A stretch of DNA of 64,000 nt from Lacipirellula limnantheis (GTDB taxonomy: Bacteria; Planctomycetota; Planctomycetia; Pirellulales; Lacipirellulaceae): the NCBI RefSeq assembly GCF_007746075.1, contig NZ_CP036339.1, positions 5,547,786 to 5,611,785 of the forward strand, written 5' to 3'. Below, in pieces: positions 1-8,780 of this stretch. Below the pieces are notes generated by a model. The model was not told the origin of the DNA and searched no databases. It saw nothing but the letters and a program-made list of their open reading frames with translations. The translations under genes were made by a program, and so were the position numbers. Each line of letters opens with the position of its first letter. Position 1 is the stretch's first letter.

Positions 1-600
1 GAAGTTTTCGCCAACCCGCCGCGCGAACATGGCGCCGAGAAGCCGGGCATCTACACCAAATTTTCCTACGGCGGCATCGACTTCTTCCTGCTCGACGGCC
101 GCTATTTCCGATCGCCCAACGACGCGAAGCCTGGCCCCGACAAGACCTTCCTCGGCAAGGATCAACTCGACTGGCTCGTCGAGGAGCTGAAAGCGAGCAA
201 AGCGCCATTTAAGGTTCTCGTCTGCGGCAGCACCTGGGAAGCGAGCCGCAGCGACGGTTGGCGTTTATTTCGCCATGCCCAACGCGAGTTGTGGGATCGA
301 ATTGTCAAGAACAACGTCAATGGCGTGATGTACGTTTCCGGCGACATCCATCGCTGCGACTTGCAAATGCACCAGCCCGAGGTCGGCGGGGCCTACCCCA
401 TGCCCGAGGTGATTTCCTCAGGCCTTGGCAGCCACGGCGAGCACGACCCGATGGGGTTTGCCACGATCGAGTTCGACACCACGCTCGCCGATCCGATGAT
501 GACGGCCCGCGTGATCGACGGAACCGGGCTGGAAACGGTAAAGCGTCAGGTTCGTGCCAGCGACATGCAGGTGCGGACGCCGGCAGGCGATTCGCACTGA
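1..600 (+). CDS. PhoD-like metallophosphatase, C-terminal part (5' end outside window)
   Basis: The reading frame is open from base 1 to the TGA at 598-600, giving the last 199 residues of a protein that starts upstream of the window. The visible part has the C-terminal signature of PhoD-type alkaline phosphatases: a loop reading FFLLDGRYFRSP, then LVCGSTWE, then YVSGDIHRCDL, where the Asp and His belong to the binuclear metal site. These enzymes are usually exported phosphomonoesterases or phosphodiesterases; the signal peptide would lie outside the window. A strong terminator follows at 658-691. The family call is good; the substrate is unknown. Confidence 0.8.
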   Translation, partial: EVFANPPREHGAEKPGIYTKFSYGGIDFFLLDGRYFRSPNDAKPGPDKTFLGKDQLDWLVEELKASKAPFKVLVCGSTWEASRSDGWRLFRHAQRELWDRIVKNNVNGVMYVSGDIHRCDLQMHQPEVGGAYPMPEVISSGLGSHGEHDPMGFATIEFDTTLADPMMTARVIDGTGLETVKRQVRASDMQVRTPAGDSH

Positions 601-622
601 CGTTAAGTTTATGCCATCTAAT

Positions 623-646
623 GGCCCCCGGTCAGTGACCGGGGCT
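623..646. repeat. GC-rich palindrome of the TAGCC...GGCTA family
   Basis: Short hairpin with arms GCCCCCGGTCA and TGACCGGGGC, just downstream of the PhoD-like gene. The same hairpin with a one-base change occurs at 47184-47210, so it belongs to a dispersed family. Confidence 0.6.
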
Positions 647-657
647 AAAACAACGAA

Positions 658-691
658 GAGCCCCGACCGAACATGGTCGGGGCTCTTTTTT
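658..691 (+). terminator. Rho-independent terminator after the PhoD-like gene
   Basis: Perfect GC stem (GAGCCCCGACC / GGTCGGGGCTC) with a short loop at 658-685, followed by six T residues at 686-691. Confidence 0.85.
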
Positions 692-729
692 GTGGCGGCG
701 CTGAGGCGGTCGGGAGCCCTGGGCTTCGC

Positions 730-2634
730 TTACGACCGCAAAGGCCCATCTGTCGGCCCGATACCTTCCTTCGCGAGGTCGCGGACTAACTCTTTGCCAA
801 GGATGCTATGCCGATAGCCGTAGGCGAAGTAGATGACGAGCCCGAGCCCCATCCAGATGACCAAGCGGAGCCATGTCGATACCGGGAGGAACAGCATCAT
901 CGACACGTTCACTAGAATTCCGGCAGGAGCCACGAAGTAGATCAGCGGGCAGCGGAACGGCCGCGCCATCGTTGGGTCCTGAAACCGGAGAATCAAAACG
1001 GTGACGCAGACAATCACAAACGCGAACAACGTGCCGATGTTGACCATCTTTTCGAGGTCGGCGATCGGCGTGAATGCCGCTGTGACGCAAATTACCAGAC
1101 CGGTGAGAGCCGTCGAAATATGCGGAGTCTTGAATCGAGGATGGACCGCCGCGAAGATCGACGGCGGCAGCAGTTTGTCGCGGGCCATCGCCAGGAAGAT
1201 GCGGGCCTGGCTCAGGAACGTCACCAGCAAGACGCTGGTCAGACCCGCAAGGGCGCCGGTGGCGATCAGTACGCTGGAAATGCGGAGAACCCCGCTTCCC
1301 TTCGCTTCGGCCTGCTTGCGGAACGCGGCGGCAATTGCCGCCTTCGTATCGATCTGATAGTAGGGCTCCATGCCAGTAATCACCGCGGCGACTAACACGT
1401 AAAGAATCGTGCAGATGCCGAGCGACGCCAGGATGGCGATCGGAATGTCGCGCTGCGGATTGATCGCCTCTTCGGCGTGGGTGCTGATCGAGTCGAAGCC
1501 GATAAAGGCGAAGAAGACGATCGCGGCGCCGAGCATGATGCCCGAGATGCCGTAGGGGGTGTAATTGGTGCGGAAGGCGTCGTCGAGCGGTTTGAGCCTT
1601 TCGGGGCTGATGATGGCGCCGAGGAGGCCCCACTTCTCCGCCGTCGCTTCGCGGGCCGCCGCGTTGATATCCGCGATGATTTCGTCGAAGCGCGCCGGAT
1701 CCGTCACCTTTGCCTGAGCCGCAGCCAACGTGGCCTGAGCGGCGGAGAGTTCGGCGTCCGCCTGCTCGGCGGGCATGTCTCCCGCCTTCACCATCTCGAT
1801 CTTCATCGCCTCGGCCTTGTCGAGCGCCAGTTTGGCCCGAACGTACGCGGCGTCGACGTCGATCTGGGCGAGTTCCGCTTTGGTCAAATCCTTTGCGGGT
1901 CGATTGCCCCTCACCTTGTCGGCGACGACCTTGCTGACGGTCAGTTCCGCCGTGCTGAGTCGCTTGCCGTAGGGGACGTCGGTCCAGTTGTTCTGGTCTT
2001 GGTTAATCAGCGTGAAGCCGAGACCGATGACGAAGAGGACCACGACGAGCTTGACGAGCGTCAGCGCCGCGTTGGCGACGGCGCTCTCGCGGATGCCGAC
2101 GATGAGGATCACCGTGACCACCAGCATGATGCCAACCGCAGGGAGATTGAAGAGGGCCCCCGGCGTGCTGAAGGGATCGGAACAAAAGCGTTCCGGTATC
2201 TCCACGCCGAAGCATGTCCGCAAAAACTCATTGAGATAATTGGCCCAGCCCGCGGCGACGCAGGCGCAGGCCATGGCGTACTCGAGAATCAGATCCCAGC
2301 CGATGATCCACGCCAACAGTTCGCCGAGCGTGGCGTAGGCGTAGGTGTACGCGCTGCCGGCCACGGGGGCCATCGCGGCGAACTCGGCGTAGCAGAGCGC
2401 GGCGAAGACGCAGCCCAGCGCGGCAACCGCGTAGGAAATCGTGATCGCGGGGCCGGCGTCTTCCGCAGCCGCGCGGCCGGTCATGACGAAGATGCCCGCG
2501 CCAATGATGCAACCGACGCCAAGCGCCGTAAGCGAAATGGGCCCCAGCACCCGCCGCAGACGGTTCTCGTTGGCGAGTTCCTGAATGAGGTGCTGGAGGT
2601 CTTTGCGTTTGAAAAGTTGGCCCCACCGCATCAT
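730..2634 (-). CDS. APC-family amino-acid permease with a large inserted helical loop
   Basis: A 634-residue integral membrane transporter of the amino acid-polyamine-organocation superfamily, closest in motif to the cationic amino-acid transporter group. The TM1 signature GVGCIIGAGIFVMTGRAAAE is at about residues 39-58, and the later motif FFAFIGFDSISTHAEEA is at about 374-390. About 12 hydrophobic segments are expected. Relatives are usually 450-500 residues. The excess is a charged Ala/Lys/Glu-rich stretch at about residues 212-360, between two membrane segments, predicted helical or coiled-coil. No partner gene adjoins it. Substrate cannot be told from sequence. Confidence 0.85.
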   Translation of the reverse strand: MMRWGQLFKRKDLQHLIQELANENRLRRVLGPISLTALGVGCIIGAGIFVMTGRAAAEDAGPAITISYAVAALGCVFAALCYAEFAAMAPVAGSAYTYAYATLGELLAWIIGWDLILEYAMACACVAAGWANYLNEFLRTCFGVEIPERFCSDPFSTPGALFNLPAVGIMLVVTVILIVGIRESAVANAALTLVKLVVVLFVIGLGFTLINQDQNNWTDVPYGKRLSTAELTVSKVVADKVRGNRPAKDLTKAELAQIDVDAAYVRAKLALDKAEAMKIEMVKAGDMPAEQADAELSAAQATLAAAQAKVTDPARFDEIIADINAAAREATAEKWGLLGAIISPERLKPLDDAFRTNYTPYGISGIMLGAAIVFFAFIGFDSISTHAEEAINPQRDIPIAILASLGICTILYVLVAAVITGMEPYYQIDTKAAIAAAFRKQAEAKGSGVLRISSVLIATGALAGLTSVLLVTFLSQARIFLAMARDKLLPPSIFAAVHPRFKTPHISTALTGLVICVTAAFTPIADLEKMVNIGTLFAFVIVCVTVLILRFQDPTMARPFRCPLIYFVAPAGILVNVSMMLFLPVSTWLRLVIWMGLGLVIYFAYGYRHSILGKELVRDLAKEGIGPTDGPLRS

Positions 2635-2848
2635 CTGAATCTACTCCTGTCGCCGCCCGGCTTGGGATATCGAAGTACCGCGTCGTGCAAGCACGTCGGA
2701 ACATGGCAGGATAACTGGCGGGGAGCGAGGGAACTAGGTTTTAATGCAGCAAAGAAGGGAGTTGTGGGCCGTTTTGGATGCGGATTTGGCTGACTTTTGC
2801 GCGACATCGCAAGTGGGGTGCGCAACGGCGGGAGTTGTGGACTCAAGC

Positions 2849-2874
2849 AGCCGCAGGTCAACGACCCGCGGCTA
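2849..2874. repeat. Palindromic repeat supplying a stop codon
   Basis: Imperfect hairpin AGCCGCAGGTCAACGACC / CGCGGCT. On the minus strand its edge reads TAGCCGCGGGTC, and that TAG is the stop codon of the gene at 2872-3402. A close relative lies at 3451-3476 at the end of proB. Confidence 0.6.
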
Positions 2875-3402
2875 CTTCCGATGTCGCTGGAGCGCGAGAT
2901 GCCACATGAGTAGTCCACAGGAGATGGCAGTGATCCCGAAGACGACGAGAAGCCACTGAGACGAACCGTGGCGGAGGAGGTCGCCGGCGTCGCCAATGCG
3001 GTCAAACGAACCAATGCCGATGTAGGCGCCGTTGGCGATAAGGCAGAACCCGGCGAAGAAATCAGCAAGTGGCCGTGGGTCAACGACCCGCCGGAGCGGA
3101 ACTTGGGCCGCGTCGGCAATCGCTGCGGAAAAGCGATGAGGTCGAAATCGCCAACGGCACGCAGTTGCGATGAGTAGCGGCAATGCCACGCCGACGAGCG
3201 GGCCGGCCCAGGCGACCGCCAGCGGCGACAGGTTCGGCGAGACGTCGGTGCGTGAAATGGCAAACGGTTCAAGGATCACCCTTTCGACTGTGCCGCCGGT
3301 AAGCCAAGCGGCGAGGATGTGCCCCAGCTCGTGGACGGCCTGCATGGCGAGCCACGTGAGATAGACGACTGCCGCGTATGTCAGGGCTCGACCGAGCTTC
3401 AT
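2872..3402 (-). CDS. Small M50-like (site-2 protease-like) membrane protein
   Basis: A 176-residue hydrophobic protein with the zinc-metallopeptidase motif HELGH at residues 24-28 inside the first hydrophobic segment, as in M50 intramembrane proteases. A glycine-containing segment (LAVAWAGPLVGVALP) follows, as in many M50 folds. It is short and lacks an obvious second NxxPxxPLDGG motif, so it may be a reduced or non-proteolytic M50 relative. The stop codon TAG is contributed by a palindromic repeat. It lies downstream of proB on the same strand, about 75 bases away, so co-transcription is possible. Confidence 0.6.
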   Translation of the reverse strand: MKLGRALTYAAVVYLTWLAMQAVHELGHILAAWLTGGTVERVILEPFAISRTDVSPNLSPLAVAWAGPLVGVALPLLIATACRWRFRPHRFSAAIADAAQVPLRRVVDPRPLADFFAGFCLIANGAYIGIGSFDRIGDAGDLLRHGSSQWLLVVFGITAISCGLLMWHLALQRHRK

Positions 3403-3450
3403 CTTGGATTTCGATAGGCTCCTTCGTTGGATAATGTGTCTTGGATCGCT

Positions 3451-3476
3451 CCGGCGGGTCGTTGACCCGCGGCTAC
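3451..3476. repeat. Palindromic repeat at the 3' end of proB
   Basis: Hairpin CCGGCGGGTCGTTGACCCGC followed by GGCTAC. On the minus strand it begins TAGCCGCGGGTC directly after the proB stop, so proB ends with two consecutive TAG codons, the second of them from the repeat. Similar sequence is at 2849-2874 and, weaker, at about 41926-41966. Confidence 0.6.
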
Positions 3477-4624
3477 TAAGTCAGCACTACCAAATTGTCG
3501 CGGTGGACGACTTCGTCGTAGGGGCAATGTCCTAATAGTTCCGCGATGCGGTCGGTGGGCTGGCCGGCAATGGTGGTCATTTGGGTGGAGGTGTAATTCG
3601 AGAGGCCGCGGGCGAACTCGCGGCCAGCGGGGTCGCAGATCGAGACGACGTCGCCCTTGACGAAGTTGCCTTCGACGCCGCGGACGCCGACGGCGAGGAG
3701 GCTCTTGCCGTTGGACTGCACGGCCTTCGCCGCGCCGGCGTCGAGGAGGAGTTTGCCGCGGGGGGTGGCGCTCCAGCCGATCCAGCGTTTGCGGGAGGCG
3801 ACGGTGCGACCTTCTGCGAGGATGAGCGTGCCGACCTCGGCGCCGGCGAGGATATCGAGCAGCACGTTCGGCCGCCGGCCGGCCGCGATGACGACGCTTT
3901 CTCCCGCGGCGGCGGCGATGCGCGCCGCGCGCAGCTTGCTCCCCATGCCGCCGCGGCTGAGTTGAATCCGCGCCGGGCCGACGGCGTCCTTGGCGTAGCT
4001 GTCGGCGGCGTCGAGGTGCGTGATGACCGACATCAGCTTTGCCCCCGGCTCCGACGGGTTGCGGTCGTAGACCCCTTCGACGTCGGAGAGGAGGATCATC
4101 AGCGGCGCCCGCAGGAGGTTCGTCACGAGCGCCGCTAAGCGGTCGTTGTCGCCGAAGCTGATTTGCAGTTCGTCGACCGCGACCGTGTCGTTCTCGTTGA
4201 TGATCGGGATCGCCCCGCAGCGGAAGAGGGCGTTGAGCGTGTTGCGCGTATTGAGATACCGCGTGCGATGCTGTAGGTCCTCGGCCGTGAGCAGAATCTG
4301 GGCCGCGTTGAGGCCGTGCGGCCCGAGCGCTTTGTTGTACGACTCGATCAGCCGACTTTGGCCGACGGCGGCGGCGGCTTGGAGTTCGGCCAAGTCGGTC
4401 GGCCGACGCTTCCAACCGAGCCGCCCGATGCCGGCGGCGACGGCGCCGCTGCTCACGAGGACGACCTTGCGGCCGTCGAGACGGAGCCGGGCGAGCTGAT
4501 CGGCGACGGCGGCGACCCGCGTGTCGTCGAGCGCGCCATCCTCGCGGGTGAGAACGCGGCTGCCGACCTTCACCACGACGGTGTCGGCGGCGGTCATGAT
4601 TTCTTGACGAACGAGATCGGTCAC
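3476..4624 (-). CDS. proB: Glutamate 5-kinase
   Basis: Catalyses ATP-dependent phosphorylation of L-glutamate, the first step of proline synthesis. The 382-residue product has an amino-acid kinase domain with VVKVGSRVLTREDG near the N-terminus, VLVSSGAVAAGIGRLG, and INENDTVAVDEL, followed by a C-terminal PUA domain. The open frame runs on to 5188, but those 188 extra residues are low-quality Arg/Ser/Pro-rich sequence. I place the start at GTG 4624 (VTDLVRQEI); an ATG nine codons further in (4597) is the alternative. proA is not in the window. Confidence 0.9.
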   Translation of the reverse strand: MTDLVRQEIMTAADTVVVKVGSRVLTREDGALDDTRVAAVADQLARLRLDGRKVVLVSSGAVAAGIGRLGWKRRPTDLAELQAAAAVGQSRLIESYNKALGPHGLNAAQILLTAEDLQHRTRYLNTRNTLNALFRCGAIPIINENDTVAVDELQISFGDNDRLAALVTNLLRAPLMILLSDVEGVYDRNPSEPGAKLMSVITHLDAADSYAKDAVGPARIQLSRGGMGSKLRAARIAAAAGESVVIAAGRRPNVLLDILAGAEVGTLILAEGRTVASRKRWIGWSATPRGKLLLDAGAAKAVQSNGKSLLAVGVRGVEGNFVKGDVVSICDPAGREFARGLSNYTSTQMTTIAGQPTDRIAELLGHCPYDEVVHRDNLVVLT

Positions 4625-5537
4625 GGTTGGGATCTCAAGCGGGACGGGGCGCTGTGGGCGGGATGCCGCGCGGCGATGCGAAACTGCCTTTATATCGGGG
4701 GATCGGTCGAGTCGGAAGAATTGGCGGGAGTTACGTCCGCTCGCAACGTGCATTTGCGCGGACAAAACACCGCTCGCGGCCGCGCTGTCGCGGGGGTCAA
4801 CACTGGTTTTGCCGAGTGATTGCACGATCGATGCGGACGCGGGTTTAGTCCACCCAGCGGGGCCGCCACGGACAAAACGAGGCGTGAGGGCCAGCAATCC
4901 GCTGGTATGGCGGCATTGGTTCTGTCCGCGCGCCGCAGGCGCGCAGGTCAGAACACTCGTCGGGCCGCTGCTGGCGGCGACGTGTGCTGCGCGACGAATG
5001 GCACAATATGTGGACATGCGATCACCATAGCGTCGCGAGTGGCCATTTTCTAGATGGTAGATGACGGATTTATTTCGGGGGTGGATGGAGGTCGCGATGG
5101 GGCTGGCGCTGGGACACGGGTTCGCACTGGCAGGATGCCAGCGGCGCCCTGCTACGATGATGCAACTTCGTTTCTCGGGGTGAAACAAGTTTCTTCAATT
5201 TAGCAGCTTGACGTTGGTCACCGCCTCCCATATAGCAGTACCTTGAGGCGGGCGTTCGATGAAGCCGCGTAGTTCGGCGCCATCGGCCGAGTCGCCGCCT
5301 CTAGGCTTCTCTATTCTTCTACTGCTTCTCTACCGGCGCGGGTCGACTCAGAAGCAATCGCTTCCTAACTCGCCTGCTCTCGTCTTCCTGTACTTTTCGC
5401 TTCATGAACCGTCGGACGGACAGGTTCTTTTCTAAGACAATTTAATCTACTTACATTCGATTAGCCGCTTCGCGGCTTATCGGCGTGCGTTCGCGCGTCG
5501 TATTCCAAGTATTTCACCACGAGGGGGAAGTGTTGCC
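4625..5537. other. Long intergenic region with a candidate promoter
   Basis: About 910 bases between divergent proB and a PEP-CTERM gene. The proB frame stays open through part of it but has no protein-like sequence. A promoter-like pair lies at 5208-5236, so the PEP-CTERM gene may have a leader of about 300 bases. A small hairpin (AGCCGC/GCGGCT) lies at about 5463-5476. No RNA family was recognised. Confidence 0.5.
5208..5236 (+). promoter_or_regulatory. Candidate sigma-70-type promoter
   Basis: TTGACG (5208-5213) and TATAGC (5231-5236) are separated by exactly 17 bases. It points toward the PEP-CTERM gene at 5538 and implies a long leader. It is based on pattern only. Confidence 0.4.
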
Positions 5538-6923
5538 ATGAGCATCGTCTTGCGAGGAGCGGCATTGTGCTTGCTGGCGTCGGCGTTATGCCCGGGAAAG
5601 GCAAACGCCGCCGATATCGAGAGCATCGTCTTTGAGTCGGGCAGCGTTGGCCCCAGCGGCGCTCCTGCGGCCACGGGATGGCAGTTCCTCTCCACGAACA
5701 GCATCCCGGGCGACGCCCAGGCTCTCATTGAGAGCGTGCCGGACCGTACCTTCCAGACCGGAACCAACTCCGAAGCGATGGTCCTTCATCCCTGGTTCCC
5801 CGCGAACTCAGCAGGAACGGTGTTTGGACATGGCGCCGAGTGGAACACCGCTGACGCACTGGGCGCCGCCCCGCAAACGGTCGACCCGGGCGAGATCGTG
5901 TACCTCCAAATGGAAATCTTTTCGGACATGGCCGGCGGCGGCCAGTACTGGAAACTGGGATCGGCGGTCGGCTTTAAGGGGAATGGCGCCAATCCTTCCG
6001 TCAACCGCGGCTTCAATGACGAGGCGACGCTCGGCGACAATGGCAAGAACCTGCTGACCAGCATCGAGGCGGATTGGACGTTTGACACCACGCTCGATTT
6101 TAATGGCGCGATTCGAGGATCTGATCTCGCCCAGAAGCAAGACCAGACTCGTTACTTGAATCCGCCCACCACCGAAGAGCTCGACAAGACCTACATCTCC
6201 ACGGCCATCTTCCGGCAGGGCGTCGACGCCGCCGCCCCGTTTAGCGGCACCGAGACCGAAGTCAGCGAAGTCCTCGACCGAAAGAACGGCGGCGAGTCGA
6301 GCGCCACGGGGACCTCAGCGCCCTTCGAGCCATGGGGCGGCAACTCGAATGTCATCACGGGGATGACCATTGACCGAGCCCAAGTCAACGTCCTGCGCGG
6401 CAGCAACAACGTCGAGGGCGGCTCGATCACCAGAGTCAATACGGTTTCCAGTTTCATCGACCCCTTCGAAACCGACCCCAATTCACCCCTCTATATCTCC
6501 AACGCCGTCTTGGGCATCAAGATGTTCCGCTTTGGGACCACGTCGATCAAGGACGTCAATTTGGATGGCATCGTCAATGCGGCTGACAAATCGATCGTGA
6601 CGGCCAATCAGGGACAATGGCCGGCGCTCGACGGCACTGGCGCCACGTTTTTTGACGGCGACGTCAACAACGACCTCGTGGTCGATGCACTCGACCTCGC
6701 GTTCTACGCCGGGACGCCGGGCGACGCCGACGGCGACGGAGACGTCGATGGGGCCGATTTTCTCATCGGCCAGCGCGCGCCGAACTTTGCCGCGTTCTTG
6801 GTCGATTGGAAAGCGAACTTCGGGACCACGCCCTCGGTTGGCGCGGTTCCCGAGCCGAATACGGCGCTGCTGTTGATCTGCGGCGCGGCCGCGCTCGCTG
6901 CTATTGGCAGGCGAGCTGGTTGA
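5538..6923 (+). CDS. Exported PEP-CTERM protein with dockerin-like calcium repeats
   Basis: A 461-residue protein with a signal peptide (cleavage about residue 24, after KANA) and a C-terminal exosortase signal: VPEPNTALLL, a hydrophobic stretch, then GRR. Exosortase recognises this signal and anchors or releases the protein at the cell surface. Before it lie Asp-rich EF-hand/dockerin-type loops (DVNLDGIVNAAD near residue 339, GDVNNDLVVDALD, DADGDGDVDGADF). The main body has no recognised enzymatic motif. The start is supported by GAGGGGGAAG nine bases upstream. Its function is unknown; it is probably structural or carbohydrate-associated. Confidence 0.85.
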   Translation: MSIVLRGAALCLLASALCPGKANAADIESIVFESGSVGPSGAPAATGWQFLSTNSIPGDAQALIESVPDRTFQTGTNSEAMVLHPWFPANSAGTVFGHGAEWNTADALGAAPQTVDPGEIVYLQMEIFSDMAGGGQYWKLGSAVGFKGNGANPSVNRGFNDEATLGDNGKNLLTSIEADWTFDTTLDFNGAIRGSDLAQKQDQTRYLNPPTTEELDKTYISTAIFRQGVDAAAPFSGTETEVSEVLDRKNGGESSATGTSAPFEPWGGNSNVITGMTIDRAQVNVLRGSNNVEGGSITRVNTVSSFIDPFETDPNSPLYISNAVLGIKMFRFGTTSIKDVNLDGIVNAADKSIVTANQGQWPALDGTGATFFDGDVNNDLVVDALDLAFYAGTPGDADGDGDVDGADFLIGQRAPNFAAFLVDWKANFGTTPSVGAVPEPNTALLLICGAAALAAIGRRAG

Positions 6924-7144
6924 ACGTGGCTCGCCGTTGGCGGGGACTGTTTTTAGCGCGCTTGCTTCAGCTTGCCGCAAGCGTTGTCGGGGGAGGTCCG
7001 CGTCTGCAACCTCGGCCAGACGCGGGCCTTATATTATCTCCGACCAGCGGGCCCCCTCCCACCTGTCGCAGATAGGCGCCGGTATGAGCGACGCGATCGC
7101 GCAGGTTAGGCATGCTGAGTAAGGGGAGCTTGTCCCTGGGGCGG

Positions 7145-7165
7145 CTGGTCGCTGAAGCGACGCAG
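7145..7165. repeat. Short dispersed repeat, copy 1
   Basis: A 21-base sequence containing GGTCGCTGAAGCGACGCAG is identical to 14598-14618. A variant occurs at about 8497-8520, and a related perfect palindrome at 58571-58596. Confidence 0.6.
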
Positions 7166-7231
7166 CCCGAGGCGGGGTGAATTGGCTGGAGCGATCTTGC
7201 GGCGTGGGGGCGTCTCCTGTACCAGTGGGCA

Positions 7232-7414
7232 ATGCGAACGCCCTTGCTCCTTGTGCCGCTGCTACTGCTCGCGCTGCCGTGGAATTCCTGCACGCGCAGC
7301 AAGGCCCATCTCAGCGATAATGGGCCCAGCCAACTCCGTAGCGGAGCGGGGTTCTTTAATCCGAAAACGGAAGCGAAGGCGGCAAGCTCGACGAAGAAAG
7401 CCTTCGACAAGTAA
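7232..7414 (+). CDS. Possible small exported protein
   Basis: A 60-residue frame starting at ATG, with a strongly hydrophobic leucine-rich N-terminus (LLLVPLLLLALPWNSC) that could be a signal or lipoprotein-like peptide, then a short polar tail ending in KKAFDK. There is no clear ribosome-binding site, and a repeat lies just upstream. It may be chance in GC-rich DNA. Confidence 0.25.
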   Translation: MRTPLLLVPLLLLALPWNSCTRSKAHLSDNGPSQLRSGAGFFNPKTEAKAASSTKKAFDK

Positions 7415-7469
7415 GTCGCTTACCGTTCTGAGAGCAGGCGCGATTCAGGAAGCGGGTCGTGCGAATGCT

Positions 7470-8270
7470 TCATTGCGCGGCCGCGGATGAGGCGGCGGCG
7501 GGCGGCTGGGCGGCGACGTCGGTGAACTTGCGGTCTCCCTGAATGAGGATCTCGACGTTCTCAAAATCGGGAGTGCGGTAGACGCCTCCGGCGCCGTCGG
7601 CGAAGAGAAATTGTCCCTGATCGTCGGCCGCCAGGCCTTCGATATGATACTTGTTGCCGAGGAAGACGGGCTCGGGTTTGCCGCCGACCAGCTTGAAGAG
7701 CCGGCTGGGCGTGCCAAAGGTAGCGATGTAGACGTCGCCCTGGTTGAGCGCGAACGTTCCCCACCAGTCGGCGCCGACGTCGGCCTGGCGCACCGTGGCG
7801 ACCTCGCTGGGCGCGCCTTGCCACAGGTCGCGGCGGTAGATCTTGCCGTCGGCCAAGGGTTCGTTGTCTTGCGGCGTGGGGACGACGCTGAAGTAAACGG
7901 TATGTTCTTCGCCGCCGCCATCGACGTCGCGCACTTGCCCAGGGAACTCGAAGCTGAGAACTTCGTGGCGGCCGTCGAGCCAATGCAAGACGTACCCATC
8001 AAGTCCGCTGACGAAATAGACCTTGCCGTCGGCCCCGACGGCGAGCTTTTGCAGCTTCATCGTGGCCTGCGGAAAGGCGCGATCGGCGACGGCCTCGCGG
8101 CGGTGCAGTCGCTGCAGGCGGCCGTCGCGACTTCCCCATAGCTGACCGGGAAACTCGCGTCCGGCGCTCAGCAAGAGATTGTCGGCGGCGGCGACGCTCC
8201 AAGGCGCCAGGCAGAGGGCGAGTGCGAGCATCGTGCGGACATGGTGCGACCAGCGGCAATGTGCGGCCAT
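7470..8270 (-). CDS. Exported beta-propeller-like protein
   Basis: A 266-residue protein with an N-terminal signal peptide ending near SVAAADN. The body has repeated strand-like units of the type KLAVGADGKVYFVSGLDGYVL and GLAADDQGQFLFADGAGGVY, which resemble NHL or six-bladed propeller repeats. The tail is Ala/Pro/Ser low complexity. I chose ATG 8270 because the signal peptide begins there; an open frame continues upstream to 8489 without protein-like sequence. Function is not recognisable. Confidence 0.6.
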   Translation of the reverse strand: MAAHCRWSHHVRTMLALALCLAPWSVAAADNLLLSAGREFPGQLWGSRDGRLQRLHRREAVADRAFPQATMKLQKLAVGADGKVYFVSGLDGYVLHWLDGRHEVLSFEFPGQVRDVDGGGEEHTVYFSVVPTPQDNEPLADGKIYRRDLWQGAPSEVATVRQADVGADWWGTFALNQGDVYIATFGTPSRLFKLVGGKPEPVFLGNKYHIEGLAADDQGQFLFADGAGGVYRTPDFENVEILIQGDRKFTDVAAQPPAAASSAAAQ

Positions 8271-8780
8271 GAAACGAACCCCAAGGTTGGCGATAGGTTG
8301 AGGCGACGATGGGCGCCGACGCGAGCGCGACAGCGCGACCTTCTGATACTCTAGCTCGCACCTAGCCGCTTGGGAGGCGAGTTGCGCGTCGCCAAGAGCC
8401 CTACATTCGCTACCAGCGGAAGGTTTGACGATGACTCTAAATGAACGCCGCCGGGCGGCGAGCATCACGAAATGGGCCCGATTGACCACCTAGGCATCGT
8501 CGCTGGTCGGTGAAGCGACGGCGGCGGCCGGTCGTCTGGGAAGAGTTCGACATGGGCTTCATGACAAACGTGGGCAGCACGGCTGCGAGCAGATCGTGCG
8601 TGCAACTTTGCTCGACTTGGTTTAGATTCTTGGTGGCCGGTTTTCTCATGTCGAGCTGCCTCCTGATTCGCGCTCCGCTAAGCGGTTCACGCCGATTGGG
8701 CGCCATCCTTCGCGCTCGATCGACGGCAGCGGAAACTATCCGTTTGGCCATCTGGTCGAATTTCAAGAGTTAAACGTTTC
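8271..8780. other. Intergenic region between divergent genes
   Basis: About 510 bases. Several overlapping frames of 80-110 codons exist on both strands, but none has a convincing domain, signal peptide or ribosome-binding site. A variant of the short repeat lies near 8497-8520. Confidence 0.4.

Larger units (their letters stand above)
6924..7469. other. Intergenic region with a dispersed repeat
   Basis: About 545 bases. It holds a short repeat at 7145-7165 (also at 14598-14618) and a doubtful 60-residue frame at 7232-7414. No terminator or RNA was recognised. Confidence 0.4.

Noticed and set aside
1477..2793. 438-codon plus-strand open frame
   Set aside because: Antisense shadow of the permease gene, His/Arg/Gly low-quality sequence.
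4625..5188. N-terminal extension of proB (188 residues)
   Set aside because: Open frame by chance; composition is Arg/Ser/Pro-rich, and the family's N-terminus begins near 4624.
8437..8766. 109-codon minus-strand frame and an 87-codon plus-strand frame in the same gap
   Set aside because: No domain, signal peptide or ribosome-binding site; the two overlap and neither is convincing.
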